A stretch of 64,000 nucleotides of DNA, taken from Struthidea cinerea (lineage: Eukaryota > Chordata > Aves > Passeriformes > Corcoracidae). Position 1 is the stretch's first letter; every line of letters starts with the position of its first letter. Made by a program: the position numbers and the translations under genes. The notes beneath the pieces are model-generated. The model saw only the letters and a list, made by a program, of their open reading frames with translations. It searched no databases and was not told the origin of the DNA. This document shows, in pieces, positions 39,201 through 50,310 of the stretch. Location of the stretch: contig VZTI01003931.1 of assembly GCA_013397865.1 (NCBI GenBank), positions 186,001-250,000 of the forward strand, read 5' to 3'.

Positions 39201-41315
39201 TGTAGTGCAGTTTAGCATGCCCAACAGGGAACAGCGGAATGCTGCGTAAAAAATCTGCTTCTTTGTAGGTCAGATACAGATACATGTCTTGACTCAGTGA
39301 TGACTAAAAAGAACTTCAAATTCAGTTCTTTTTTTCTTTTTCAATATACAGTTTCAAATGAATTAAAGGATTCTGTTCTACCCTGTTTTTTACTGAATCA
39401 TATTATTTCCAAGATCATGATCTTCTGATCTCATATATACACAGAGATCTTATCATCAACATGCTTTCAAGCACTCATCTCCCTCAAATTCATCTTTACA
39501 CATATTTTCATAATGCTTCTGTATGATCTAAAGAATATTTGCCCTAAAATGGGAAATGGATGCACAGCTGACTCTTTCTTTACCTGTTCTCCTTGACTTT
39601 TGAAATGGATCTGTCTTTGGTTTTAGACAAACAATGCTATATCAGAAATGTCTCATTAGTAACAAAAATAATGTAGTTGATGTTTTTGTCCTGAAAATGC
39701 AGCATCCTAATATATATAAGATCCAATATTATTGTGCTCATGCTGCATTTCTGCAAGCACAAACAATGTATCATCACTGGACAATAATTTTGCCAGATGA
39801 AGGCTGTGACTTTGTCCTCTGAGGGTCGTCTGTAAGCAGATAATACTGTTGAACTAGACAGAGGCATTTACAATGAAACTCTTTTTAGTTTTCATGCATA
39901 AGTCCAGGGAGCTTTTGAAAATGGTCCCTCTTTGAGTAATTTTAATATGTTTCTAAAAGATTTAAAGTGATGTAGGCTCAGTGTCAGAATAATATGTATG
40001 GCTGTTTTTAAATGGTAGTGTAAAACCCCAGCTGCACAGCTTTGGCTGTATTCATATTTTATTAATCAGTCTGTTTTAATGTCCTCACTCCTCTCTCTCT
40101 CTCATTATCTTCCTCTAAGTCCCTACGCAGCTACTTCCCAGAGACCATTTTAAAATTAATTCTAATGATTTTAGTCACTTTTAATATGACTATCATCATA
40201 AGACTGTTCTCTTAGTGAACCAAGTTGTTAGCAGACAGCAGTATTATTTGGGGACCTTGCCTTGCTGTTTCCCCCAAGCTAACAAGAGCCAGGCCAAATC
40301 CTTGGTCTAATCCTGTTTACTTATTTACAATTTAAATCAATTTAAATGAATATGCCAAGGATAATTGACTCCCTTAAAATATAATAGGAAAATAAAGAGG
40401 GTCTAAGCTCCAGCTGTTTTTCAGAGAGGAAAACAACTCAGACAAATGCTGTGACCAGGCTCATCCCCTGCAACCAGAAAAACCCTGAGCACATGGGGCA
40501 TTTTCTCTGGCCTGTTGGGCATCTGGGGCAATTTCTGCCCTCTGATGAATGATCAGTATGGCTAACAGCTTCAGATACCCTACTGAGCCTGCAAGAGTTC
40601 TTGGCAGACCACTGATTTTTAGTGGGATCGAATGTTTATTTGGGTTATACAGTCTGGATGGCAACCTTTAGTGCCTTTCAAGACAATGGTTAATGAGAAG
40701 GCTAGCCACAAATTGTGCACTTGACTAGTTAAACAAGAGCAAAAATGTCTGATCTTATTGACATCCAGAAGAAATGAGGCAGTTATGCTTCAAAGATTTC
40801 TGATTACTTGAACTTCTTTTCTTTTGTTTTACCATTGTTCTTGTGGGTCATTGTATCTATCAAGAGTCAGTAACTTCAGCTTTGGCAATTTGCCTAAGAT
40901 CAGTACCTTGGAACAAAAAATCTCTTAGTGGGCTTCTCTGCAGAAAGTCATGCTTCTCCCCTTTCCTAAAAAACCAGAAAGACTGTTTGTGCATGTCATT
41001 TTCTCTGGGCCTCTAGTTCTTTTGTGGTGCTTCTCCATTCCAGATGTACTGGCAAAACTTAATTCATTGTGGGGGCTCACACTGGACTGTCTTCTGTGAA
41101 ATTCTCCAAAAAGGAGACTGTTGAGAAGTGGTAATAGGAACCACAAACTGTGTTAAATCTCCACCAGCTTCTTTTCAGAGTTTGATTATTACTGTGGAGA
41201 AATGCACATCTTCTTAGGGTTTCAATCTTGGTCTCCCTAATACTCAGCACCAAAGAACAATAATAACAAGGGATGGCTGATATCTGAGAAGAGAAGGAAA
41301 TCTTCACACATAGGA
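33208..41315. other. Gene-poor stretch
   Basis: Long AT-rich noncoding sequence. The larger frames (34506-34817 plus; 36469-36810 plus; 36860-37249 minus; 38863-39285 minus, 140 codons) have no recognisable domains. A short CT run occurs near 40090-40104. AT-rich, complex sequence at 35930-36060 and 40040-40400 might be conserved noncoding DNA, but this cannot be judged from one genome. Confidence 0.45.
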
Positions 41316-41335
41316 CATATATATATATATGTGTT
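41316..41335. repeat. Short AT microsatellite
   Basis: About seven AT/TA dinucleotides (ACATATATATATATATGTGT). Short, likely variable in length. Confidence 0.8.
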
Positions 41336-41364
41336 ACTACAGATCATGTCATTTCCCCTGTAAT

Positions 41365-41425
41365 ACCTGTTATTACACCATAATATATTTGTCTATATCA
41401 GAACACACCTGTTATTACACCATAA
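41365..41425. repeat. Direct repeat of a 19-bp word, 42-bp spacing
   Basis: ACCTGTTATTACACCATAA occurs at 41365-41383 and again at 41407-41425. Beyond the word the two units diverge, so this is an old or partial tandem duplication next to the AT microsatellite. Confidence 0.85.
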
Positions 41426-44149
41426 CATAATTTTTTCGTGAGACAATTTCAAGGAAGATAAAAGCACTTTTTTTCAATGAACTGGCTGCAGAAGAACAAT
41501 AGCGATCTCATAGTAATAACTGCTTTTATGGAGCATTTTTCATCTTGTGAGCAAGATCTACCTTGAAAGTAAATTGCACATCCGTTCCCATTTTATCTAG
41601 GTGCCTAAGCATGAGGTATCATTTAACCTACATATTTTGTTCTCCCAGTGTTTCTGTAGGTATTGTTACAAGTGTCATTCAACAAGGCTTAGGCACAGTT
41701 TACTTTAAAACCTTTAAAAGGCTCAGTTGAAGTCAATACCAGTACTCTTGGTACATTATATTGAGCAGATGTGTAAATACCTGCAGGATCAGTATCTTAG
41801 GTTGGCAGCTTCTTTGGGGCATGTCATACTGCTACTAATGTACAAATACCATGTAAATGTGTGGCAATAGACGCATGTTCAGTACATATGCACAATATCC
41901 CAGTGAATTTGGCTAACAGTTTTGTACATAACAATAACAGACATAATTCTAAAAATTCAACCTGAAACAAATCAATCAAGCCAATTATTCCGAAGGACTC
42001 AAGACAGCAGATCCTGGGTACCACGTGAACTCTTCCAGAGAAACCAAGTTCTACAAATCTTCATGATATTGTACATAAAGAAAGAACTATCTTCAATATC
42101 CTCTGAACATATGTTCACATCTCAGATGGCTGAACTGAATAGCTGTTATATTATTGTTAGTTGTTGCTGGACTACATTTTAAAATCTTTTTTTTTGCCAT
42201 TTAAGGAAGATAATAAATCCACCAAAGTTTCTCATTTTCTGCCCAGACACCCTGCAATCTGCTTCTGGAATAGTGCTGGTTGTTTCTTATATGTCCCATC
42301 ATAAACAGCGATTCTTTATGGAAACTTCTTTTCCATCTAGCTATTAAAAATGACAGCAAAGATTATGCAATAGAGGATTTGCTTGGAAAACATCATTTGC
42401 AGTCTGTACATACACTCAATGACACAAGCCCATTTCTTAAATAAAACTGTAGTTTAAGAGAAACCTGTGATAAATCTAAACTGAGAAGAATATCTTGATG
42501 AGCTGAGGCTATAGTGTGTCCTTTTGTCCTACCCTTCAGCAAAAAAAAGATTTCTACTTTCTGTGATGATAAGCATTATATGGAGCCATACCTACTGTGA
42601 TTTTGTAGGCTTCCAGGTGCAAACATCTTGGGGATCTATAATACCATTTTTGTTTATAAATAATTTGCAGTGTCACACTGTTCATCACACTTACTAGACT
42701 TACTAGTGATACGTACAACACTTATGTTTACACTTATTTTTCAGATGCAGTAAGTCATGGAGATGTGTTTCTACCTTAATTCACCAGTCTGAGTTGGTTT
42801 TCTTTCATTCCTTTTCATGGCTCTTTGGGTAAGATGCTAAAAAAAAGTTTTCACTAATTATGTCAGTCTACATAGAGAAACAGCTAATTTATGTTTATTC
42901 AGTAATTATTTTCCTGGATGCAGCCACTCACACCTCCCAACCACACCAAAACACCATGGTATGCTTATAAATGTTTTGCCAAAAAAGGTGTTAAATATCC
43001 AAGTTCTCATGCAGGGATGCTGAGCACCCTCACCTGTCATGAAGACAGAACACCTCATAGTTTAGGGCTGGGAGTCTTCGGAAACCTGCTTTCTATAGGG
43101 CTTTTCAACAACTAAGCTGCCACTGTCCTGCAGTTGTGTCCTGTCAGCTCAGGCAGGATGGGACTACTGATGGTAGAAGCTGTGAGGTCTCTTCTACTAT
43201 GGGCAGGTACCTCTGAGAAGTTCTTCTGATGCTTGCAAGGCGAAGACCTGCAAGCAATTGGCCATATTTTGTGCTCGCATATTTTTAAATTTTGGTGGGA
43301 ATTGCTTGGTTTTTGAATTCTCAGTGAGTTTTTCTATCTCTGACCAGTGGTACTGGAGACTAGCTGGTGCTTGTGGCTCATGGTGTAACCATGTGCATTC
43401 CTGAGAGCCCTGGAAATTAGAGGCTGTTGTTATGTACAAGTTTTAAATTTCCTTACAATTTAGGGCCAAGAGAAATCACCAGACTGTCTAATCTGTCCTG
43501 CATAGGGGTGCCTATTAAATGTTGTACATGTAGGCCAAGGCTGAGACAACTACTTTCATTAGCCCATAGTGTTTTAGTCCTGGAGAAACCAACCTGTTAT
43601 GTGTCCAAAACAGTACCTGAGCTTCCTATGATACTTGAGAACTGATTAGGCATGACATGCCCAGACAACCACAGAAAAAAAAACCCATGCAAAATATCCA
43701 CCATCCTTGCCAATATGAGCTATTAACATTTCTACTGCTCCTGGACTGGGCTTAATTCAAACCCAAGCACCAGATGTCTGAAATAATTTTCTGCATCGGT
43801 TTAATCTCTTCCTGGCTACAGCAAGATAAATAATACATGGTTCAAAGGAAGGCAAAAAGTTCTTCTGCAGAATATATGAGACCAAATATCTCTCAGAGGA
43901 GTGGCAAAGAGATTCTTCCTCTCTGCTGTAGGCAGCCAACTGGAGCTCTCAAGTATGGGATTTGATTATATTTATTACCTTAATGCCAGCCTGAAAATGT
44001 CTGAGTGGGCAGGGTGCAATTCAAGCCATCTTGTTCCAGCCATAAGGGAAGAAGTTGCACAGATGCATTGTTCTAATGGATGCAGGGCCAGAGGAATCAC
44101 CAGGGGATCTAGCCTGATGTGACCCTCCTTCCCTCCCTGAGCCTGCTCT
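41426..44149. other. No recognisable gene or repeat
   Basis: AT-rich noncoding sequence. A possible splice pair (acceptor TTTTTCAG before 42745, donor GTAAGA after 42828) encloses 84 nt, but one frame hits a stop at once and the open one has no family resemblance. Confidence 0.45.
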
Positions 44150-45260
44150 GTCCATTAGAAGTTCTCCCAGAAGCTGAAGTAAAGCAGTATTTAAGAAAGA
44201 CTGCCTTTTTTAGGACAAGATCAAGCAATGGTGAGTGCACCACCTCCTTTCATAATCTGCTACAGAGTTTAATTACCTTTACTGCTAGGAAATTGCATCT
44301 GATTTCAAGGTTGATTACATCTAACCATCTAACCTTAAATTTCCAGTCACTGGATTTAATGCCGCTTTTGTCAGCAAGAGTGGAAGAGCTCACCGTTGTT
44401 ATCTATTCCCTGTATCCTCTCATTCTTTTCTTGAGTAAGTGGAATATGTCCAGCTCTTTAAGCCTCCCACCTCAAGACTTGTACTTGACATGCAAAATAT
44501 TTGGATTTTCTCCAACATTTTCTCATCTTCTTAAAGTGCAGGCACCAGAACTGTGCTTGATATCTTGGAAACATGCAAGGACTGTGCTGAGTCCTTTCCT
44601 CACCAACGTACTGAGACCTCATGTAAGAGGTGATTAGGATAATCACTTTTTATCATTCCCTGAGTCTCTGCTCTCTGAGACAGTGTCCATTCCTACAAGC
44701 TTTTGGGCTGTAGTAAAATGAATTTAGTGTGCTGCTTGTTGAACAGTGATCATTTAGCCAAATCAAATTACTGCAGAAATAATATATCTTCTTCATTTAT
44801 TGCGCTAAAATACATTGTGCTATATGTAAGGCCTTAAAGCAAACATTCCATCTCATGGCCCGAAGTGCTGAAAACAATAGAAAACAGTATCAGGCGAAGA
44901 CCGTTTCTGATTCTGCTGGTAAAGCTCCTCACATTGAATGAAATCTCCCCATTAAAAGGATACATTTTGAAATTTGTCAGTGAGACACTTCTTAATCCTC
45001 GCAATAGGTGACCTGTTAATTCCATGTAATGCAAGACTTGAAATCAAAATGTCATGTGGTATTAAGTTAGCTGCTTTGCAGAAATCCAAGTACCTTCTAT
45101 CAATACAGATTCTTTTCTCACGCAGACCTGTAATCTTTTATATAAATCTTCAAAATAACCAAAAATTCCACAAGTGTATCTGATGAGACCTAATGTCCAC
45201 TAACCTGTTTTGACCAGGATTAAATAGATCTATTCTTTTTTTAATATTTAAGTATCCCAG
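44150..45260 (-). repeat. Long decayed CR1/L3-like LINE, antisense, with internal loss
   Basis: The plus strand follows the CR1 antisense order. First come blocks like CATCTAACCTTAAATTTCCA and GAATATGTCCAGCTCTTTAA, then TTTCTCATCTTCTTAAAGTG and GCACCAGAACTGTGCTTGAT (about 44520-44570), matching the 'CTTAAAGTGTGGTGCCCAGAACTGGAC' type block. After a less clear stretch (about 44650-44940) comes CACTTCTTAATCCTCGCAAT, then ATGTCATGTGGTATTAAG and CTTTGCAGAAATCCAAGTAC (about 44985-45092). This matches the antisense of the CR1 reverse-transcriptase C-terminal region. The order is right but the middle is shortened or unreadable, so the copy has lost internal sequence. The 172-codon frame at 44119-44637, the longest ungapped frame in the window, is antisense CR1 and not a gene. 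Confidence 0.75.
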
Positions 45261-47651
45261 AAAAACATGCTATTTTGTGAGAAGACCAAAACATCAGTTT
45301 CAACTAATGGATGGCACATAGCAGAAAAATATACTTCCCTACTTATATTGTTCTCTAAATCAGAGCTAGGTGGAGTATGAGCTGAACAAGTTGAGCTTAT
45401 TTACGACCACTGTTTCTCTCTCTGAGTTAATGAATTACTGACAGACTAAGGATCTTCTGTTATTTAAAACAGAAACTCGCATCTAAAAGTCACTTCATCT
45501 CTTCTCTATGTAGAAAAGAGACTAAGTACAAGACCAGCAAGAGCTTTGGAAGGACAGAATCTGCCAAATACAGGAGCACAGAAACTACTGGTGCTTCTTG
45601 AAGAGAGTGTTTAATGCCCAGTCCTCAAAGCTGTGCTTAGAAATCAAGATGGTCTCTACATTGCCAGCACAGAGCTTAAGAAAGATTAAGAGACACAAAG
45701 GATTTGTACTGGCCCTCTGTAAAGAGGACTTTGATTCATTACTAATCTTCTCAGGGCAAAACCTCATCACTTATACATGCAGTAGCAGTGCCTATGGGCT
45801 AAAAGAAGAATGAAGACTGCTGGTACCATCAAGCCTAGAGACAGAGCAGAAACAGGTATCCAATTTAGGAATGCAGCTATAACGTGAACATTGTGGTTTG
45901 TGTTGCTTTCAGTATTCCCAGGTTGCAAAATTTCATGCTTTTTGCTGTTCTTGTGGCTCAACACAGACTACTGCTCTGGGCCTTGCCTGTGTCCTCCCTT
46001 GGAGTGTGGAGAAATCCCAGGGAAAATGTGCTGCTGACATGTCTTTGCACTGCTCTCTACAAAAAATCACAGTCTGGCCCATGAACAGAATATTCCCTCT
46101 AAACTCCTAAGCATGTGCTACTAGAGCTAAAAACGTTGTGAGATTTAGCTCTTTGATGTACCTACATTTAGAATATAAATTTCATATTACTGTTGGCTAT
46201 GAAAAGAATTGATCCTGTAATGAAAGAAATATTAGTCAATGGACAAAGAGAAGGTCACTCAATTTATCTCAGCACTGGAAGAAGTGGTATTCTTTGCTGA
46301 TTTTTGTAAAAAGCTATTAATGTCTGGGAAGATCAAGGGAATAGTGCCAGATGATTCTTTAATTTAGCCATTGAAATATTTTGTTAATATTTATAAATTT
46401 TTAAGGATCCTGTCCTGTAAAGTCATGTTTATATGAAAAATCCTTACAAACAGTCTTGTTGAATTATGTAGGGTTTTTTGCATTAGAAAAAAATAATTTG
46501 TGTAAAGATCAGTACTACCCAGCCCTTAAATATTTACAAACACTCATCAAAATTATTTTGTGAGGGAAACTGAAGAACCATCTGGTATCCCCTGTTATTT
46601 AATGCTCCCTGATTTTCCTAACTACGTGTAGAAGTCAGCAAATATTAGCATTTTCTTTCTTATCTGAGGGCAGCCAAATTACCTTCTCCTTATCCTTTAA
46701 ACTTACACTCCTTCCTAACAGAGGAGTAATCCTTTCACTTCTACTTATGTAAAATGGACAGGCAATGCCAGTAAGCCAGTCAGCAAATCTGCTGCTGGGC
46801 TTGTTCAAGGACCGAAGTTTCTTTCACCTAGAATAATAATACAGTCTTTCTTCTGCACACAACCACCATGACATCAGCAGTATTTCAGTCCTTAAAAATC
46901 GGCGACATTTTTAACAGCAAGTAGCTGTGCATCCTTTTACAGTAACTTCCCCCAGAAAAAGTACTTTATTCTCCTTTTCAGAGATGTACTAAACACCCAC
47001 TTTTCAACTGAAGTTGTAGATGCTTAGCTGCTCTCAGGAGTGAGTCTTTGAATACAAACCTGCAAACCAGCTACACATGTGCAGCTGGTCAAAAAACTTT
47101 TTATAAGGTGCAATTTCAACAACAAAAACATGTATTTCTATCTTTTTTGTGAGGTTCTGTTTTCCTTGGCAATTACACTTAAATCATTAGAATGAATAAC
47201 ATTGTGGCTAATGCAGTAAGTGAAGCTATGCACACTAAGATCAGTCTTCTCTTATATTGTTGAGATATTTAACAATCCAAACAGTTAATTCCACAAAGTA
47301 CCACTAGAGGTTCAATTTTAAAGGGAAATTACTGCATTTTTATCTAATTCTGGTTTTTTGGGTGTTGAGCCAAATGAAAATTAGATCTGCTAACTCTTTT
47401 TTTTTTCATTTAAAAATATTTAACAACAGCAAATCACTCCAAGGTTTCCAATGCTGGTGATGTGGTGTATTGCAACCAAGTGCATCCATTCTGGGTGCTA
47501 TACCCCATTGTCAGATATCTATATACTGAACAGTAAAAATATGAACACAAGCTGTATTTGAAGAAAGGGCTGCTGCACATTAGATTTTGGGTTTGGGTTA
47601 TCAACAATGATTAATATTTTTCTACTTCCTTAAAATGAATCTGAGTTGGTT
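45261..47651. other. Noncoding; may include the 3' UTR of the 47.7-kb exon
   Basis: If the minus-strand exon ending at 47652 is a last exon, the first canonical minus-strand AATAAA beyond its stop is at 46965-46970, giving a 3' UTR of about 700 nt. The interval is AT-rich with no frame of interest, which fits a UTR. A plus-strand frame at 45598-45813 has no family resemblance. Confidence 0.35.
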
Positions 47652-47775
47652 TCAGCTAAAGGAATAAAACTCACAAAGCCTGAAATTTTTTTCCCATTGC
47701 AAATAATACAGGGCTGGCAGTGCAGTCATGGCTTCTTCAGTCAGTTTCATCAGCTTTGTGTCACGATCAAACACA
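47652..47775 (-). CDS. Probable terminal coding exon of an unrecognised gene
   Basis: On the minus strand a strong acceptor (ATTTCTTTTTGCAG) ends just before 47775. The exon then reads in one frame only, GTG at 47774 onward: VFDRDTKLMKLTEEAMTAL, then PALYYLQWEKN, to a TGA at 47652-47654, 40 codons plus stop. The other two frames stop within 3 and 9 codons. The peptide has a balanced, protein-like composition with an amphipathic look (LMKLTEEAMTAL), unlike most frames here. One base (T at 47775) precedes the first full codon, so the upstream exon must end with two bases of a codon. The CpG island about 1.1-2.5 kb upstream on this strand is the obvious promoter. I do not recognise the protein. 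The conserved part may end before the last 10-14 residues. Confidence 0.5.
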
Positions 47776-48829
47776 CTGCAAAAAGAAATGCATGTTCATG
47801 TACTATGTTTTTATTTTTAAACTGATTATGTCTTCAAAGCTGGTTGAGTCAGCGTGAGAAATGTGTAAGGAACTCATGAAAGTGATTTTTATCAAGTTTC
47901 TTTTTGTATTTGTTATTTTCTCTTATACTAATAAGAATATAAAATGATAGGCTTACATATAAGTGTTCATGAGCCAATTTGCAAATATTCTTAGGAGAAA
48001 AAAGAGCAGGTTTTGATACAGCACAAAGGCCTGGTCCTGCATTATCTTGCTAATATGATTCAGATAGATTACTCAGGGAGGTAAATATTTACTTGGATAG
48101 AAACTCACAGGACTGAGGTTTAATGATGAAAAATGACTTTTGGCAATGTATTAGTTGCATGCCTTTCCTTTTTCCACCCTTCCCTCAAAACACCACCTGT
48201 CTGTGGCCATAGCACTGGTCCTTCTGAGCTAAAAGGTTTTTTTTTGGTAATGGCCTATATGGAGATAAAAAAACTTTGTATAGTTAGAGGCAGAAAAAAA
48301 AGCAGCCCAGAGGAAATCAATGCCAACTCATTTTCTGTTCCATGCAGCATCTTAGGCAGCTTTCATCTTAAAGCAAACCAGCTAAGATGGATCTTTCTAA
48401 AACCCATCTACTCAGGTGCTCTCAACTGGAGACAGGCAACAAAATTCTTTGCTGCATAAAATGAATAGAAAGTTTACTTTGCACAGCCAGAGTAGAAAAG
48501 TGCACAACAGAGAATGTATGTTTGAGTGAGAGAGGCAACCAATTGGTGATGTTTCTTAAAGTCTGGGTTATGACAGTCCATGCAACTGCTGCAACACAGC
48601 ACATTTCACAGAAACACCTCTTGGAGAATAGAGTCACCCTCACAAGAATCATGATAAACCCGAAGCAGAATCTGAATAACTGGATCATCACAAAAAGCTG
48701 GTGAGGTTGAGCACAGCGTAAGTTCACCTACTGTAGCAAGGATCATACATTGGCAATGACAGCTGTTCACTCAGATGGCAAAACAATTAACCTTATTCCT
48801 GTTTTGCTGGGGAACCTGGTGGGCACTGG
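47776..48829. other. Probable intron or upstream flank of the CpG island
   Basis: No secure exon. Frames run on both strands (48133-48459 plus, 48422-48727 minus). A CCAATTGG palindrome at 48539-48546, a CCAAT box on both strands, lies about 300 bp outside the island. Confidence 0.4.
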
Positions 48830-49191
48830 GGGGAGCAGAAGCACCCTCTGAAGGCACCCCACGGTGCCCCCAAGAGGCAGGGCTCTCTCTCTCCGTCAGC
48901 CCCGACGCGGGCGGCCCCGACCCTGCCCCTAAAGCTAGCGGGTGAGAGCCACAGTCAGCCCCGGGAGGAAGACGGGCAGCATCACCTCTCCCGGGCAGCA
49001 CCTCCCCGCTGTGCGGTGGGAGCGAGAGGGAGGTCTCCTCCTTCTCTCCCTCCCCGCCCCGCTCTCTCCTCCCTCCCTGCCCGCCTGCCTCCGTGCCTGC
49101 AGCCGCAGCGCAGGGGCAGGAGGAGCGGCGGCGCGGCAGGCACAGCCTCCCGGCGGGCGCCCGGCGGAGGCAGCAGGGCGGGCGGGCGTTG

Positions 49192-49475
49192 NNNNNNNNN
49201 NNNNNNNNNNNNNNNNNNNNNNNNNNNNNNNNNNNNNNNNNNNNNNNNNNNNNNNNNNNNNNNNNNNNNNNNNNNNNNNNNNNNNNNNNNNNNNNNNNNN
49301 NNNNNNNNNNNNNNNNNNNNNNNNNNNNNNNNNNNNNNNNNNNNNNNNNNNNNNNNNNNNNNNNNNNNNNNNNNNNNNNNNNNNNNNNNNNNNNNNNNNN
49401 NNNNNNNNNNNNNNNNNNNNNNNNNNNNNNNNNNNNNNNNNNNNNNNNNNNNNNNNNNNNNNNNNNNNNNNNNNN
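49192..49475. other. Assembly gap (284 N)
   Basis: A run of N inside the CpG island. It may hide part or all of the first exon and the transcription start. Frames that read through it are not evidence of coding. Confidence 0.99.
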
Positions 49476-50149
49476 GAGGGCCAGCGGAGATACTCCCTCC
49501 GCCGGCCCGTGCTGGCGAACCTCCGGTGTCCGTGAGTGCTGGGGTGTGACGGGGTCGGGATTCCGCCGAGGCAGCGGGAGATGGGGAGGGAATCCAGAGG
49601 CGGAGGCTGCGGGAAGGGGGCTGACACCCCCTCGCTTGGGAGCAGACGAGGCATTTGAGACCCGCGGCCCCCGATCCCGTACCGGAGCGACATCAGAAAA
49701 GGGGGTGGAAGATAAAGCGCCCCTCCCATCCATGTGTGTTCCCGGGTGCTTGGCCGCTGTCCCTCCCCGGCCGTGTGCGGGCGGGCTGCCGGGGGTCGGT
49801 CGCGCTGCTCAGCGTGCGGGCGGCGGCCGGGGCGCCGAGCGGGGCTGCCGGGGAAAGGGAGCGGCGGAGGCGGGGACGGGTGGGAAGACGCCGTGTGTGT
49901 TGCCGGGGGATTTTTCCACTTTGAGACTTACCAGGACCAGTTGCTACGGTCCGGGCGGCGGTGGCCGCGATGCGGGGGGAAGGGGGAAGGGGGCATCTCT
50001 CTCCGAACGCGAGCAACAAATAGCAGCGGCGGGCGGCAGCCGGGCTGCAGGGCAGCGGCGGTGCCTGCTGCGCCCAGGTGAGCTGCGACGCCCCCGCTGC
50101 CCAGTGAGGCACCGGGCGGCACCGTAGCGGGTGGCGCTGGAGCTGCCCC

Positions 50150-50221
50150 GGGGGGGTGTCGCGGGGTGCCCCCGGCCCGGGGCAGGAACGGGGGGGTCGG
50201 GGGTCCCGCGGCCGCGGGGGG
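50150..50221 (+). other. Cluster of G-runs able to form G-quadruplex
   Basis: Six runs of four to seven G occur on the plus strand (50150-50156, 50163-50166, 50179-50182, 50190-50196, 50199-50203, 50216-50221), most separated by short loops. A further three runs of five or six G lie at 49974-49992. Confidence 0.7.
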
Positions 50222-50310
50222 CTCCGTGCGACCCGGCGCTCCGAGCGGGGCACGGTCGCGACCTCAGAGCCCGCACAGAAATGTCGTGATCTCTTGCAGC
50301 AAGCGGGTGC

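Larger units (their letters stand above)
48830..50310. promoter_or_regulatory. CpG island promoter, possibly bidirectional
   Basis: GC content and CpG density jump at about 48830 and fall back at about 50310, in contrast to the CpG-poor remainder. GC boxes are visible (GGGCGGGCGGGCG at 49176-49188; TCCCCGCCCC at 49051-49060), as is a NotI-type GCGGCCGC near 50208. No TATA box is evident. Donor-like sites occur on both strands: plus CCCAG|GTGAGC after 50077 and TCC|GTGAGT after 49531; minus TCCTG|GTAAGT with the exon edge at 49932. These suggest a first exon here, but overlapping donors on opposite strands cannot all be used by non-overlapping transcripts. Long open frames across the island on both strands run through the N gap and reflect GC-rich composition. 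Confidence 0.85.

Noticed and set aside
42745..42828. 84-nt plus-strand splice pair (TTTTTCAG / GTAAGA)
   Set aside because: One frame stops at the third codon, the open frame is not protein-like, and no partner exon was found.
44119..44637. 172-codon plus-strand open frame, the longest without N
   Set aside because: It runs antisense through a decayed CR1 LINE, and its nucleotide sequence matches CR1 3' blocks on the other strand.
48615..48740. Minus-strand stretch reading CDDPVIQILLRVYHDSCEGD with a GTGTTT donor-like end
   Set aside because: The acceptor (TTGCTACAG) lacks a pyrimidine tract, the donor is weak, the phase does not join to the 47.7-kb exon, and the frame runs into a TGA three codons past the supposed donor.
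48771..50253. Several open frames of 100-344 codons across the CpG island on both strands
   Set aside because: They overlap on all strands, several cross the N gap, and the composition (Pro, Arg, Gly, Ala) is what GC-rich DNA gives by chance.
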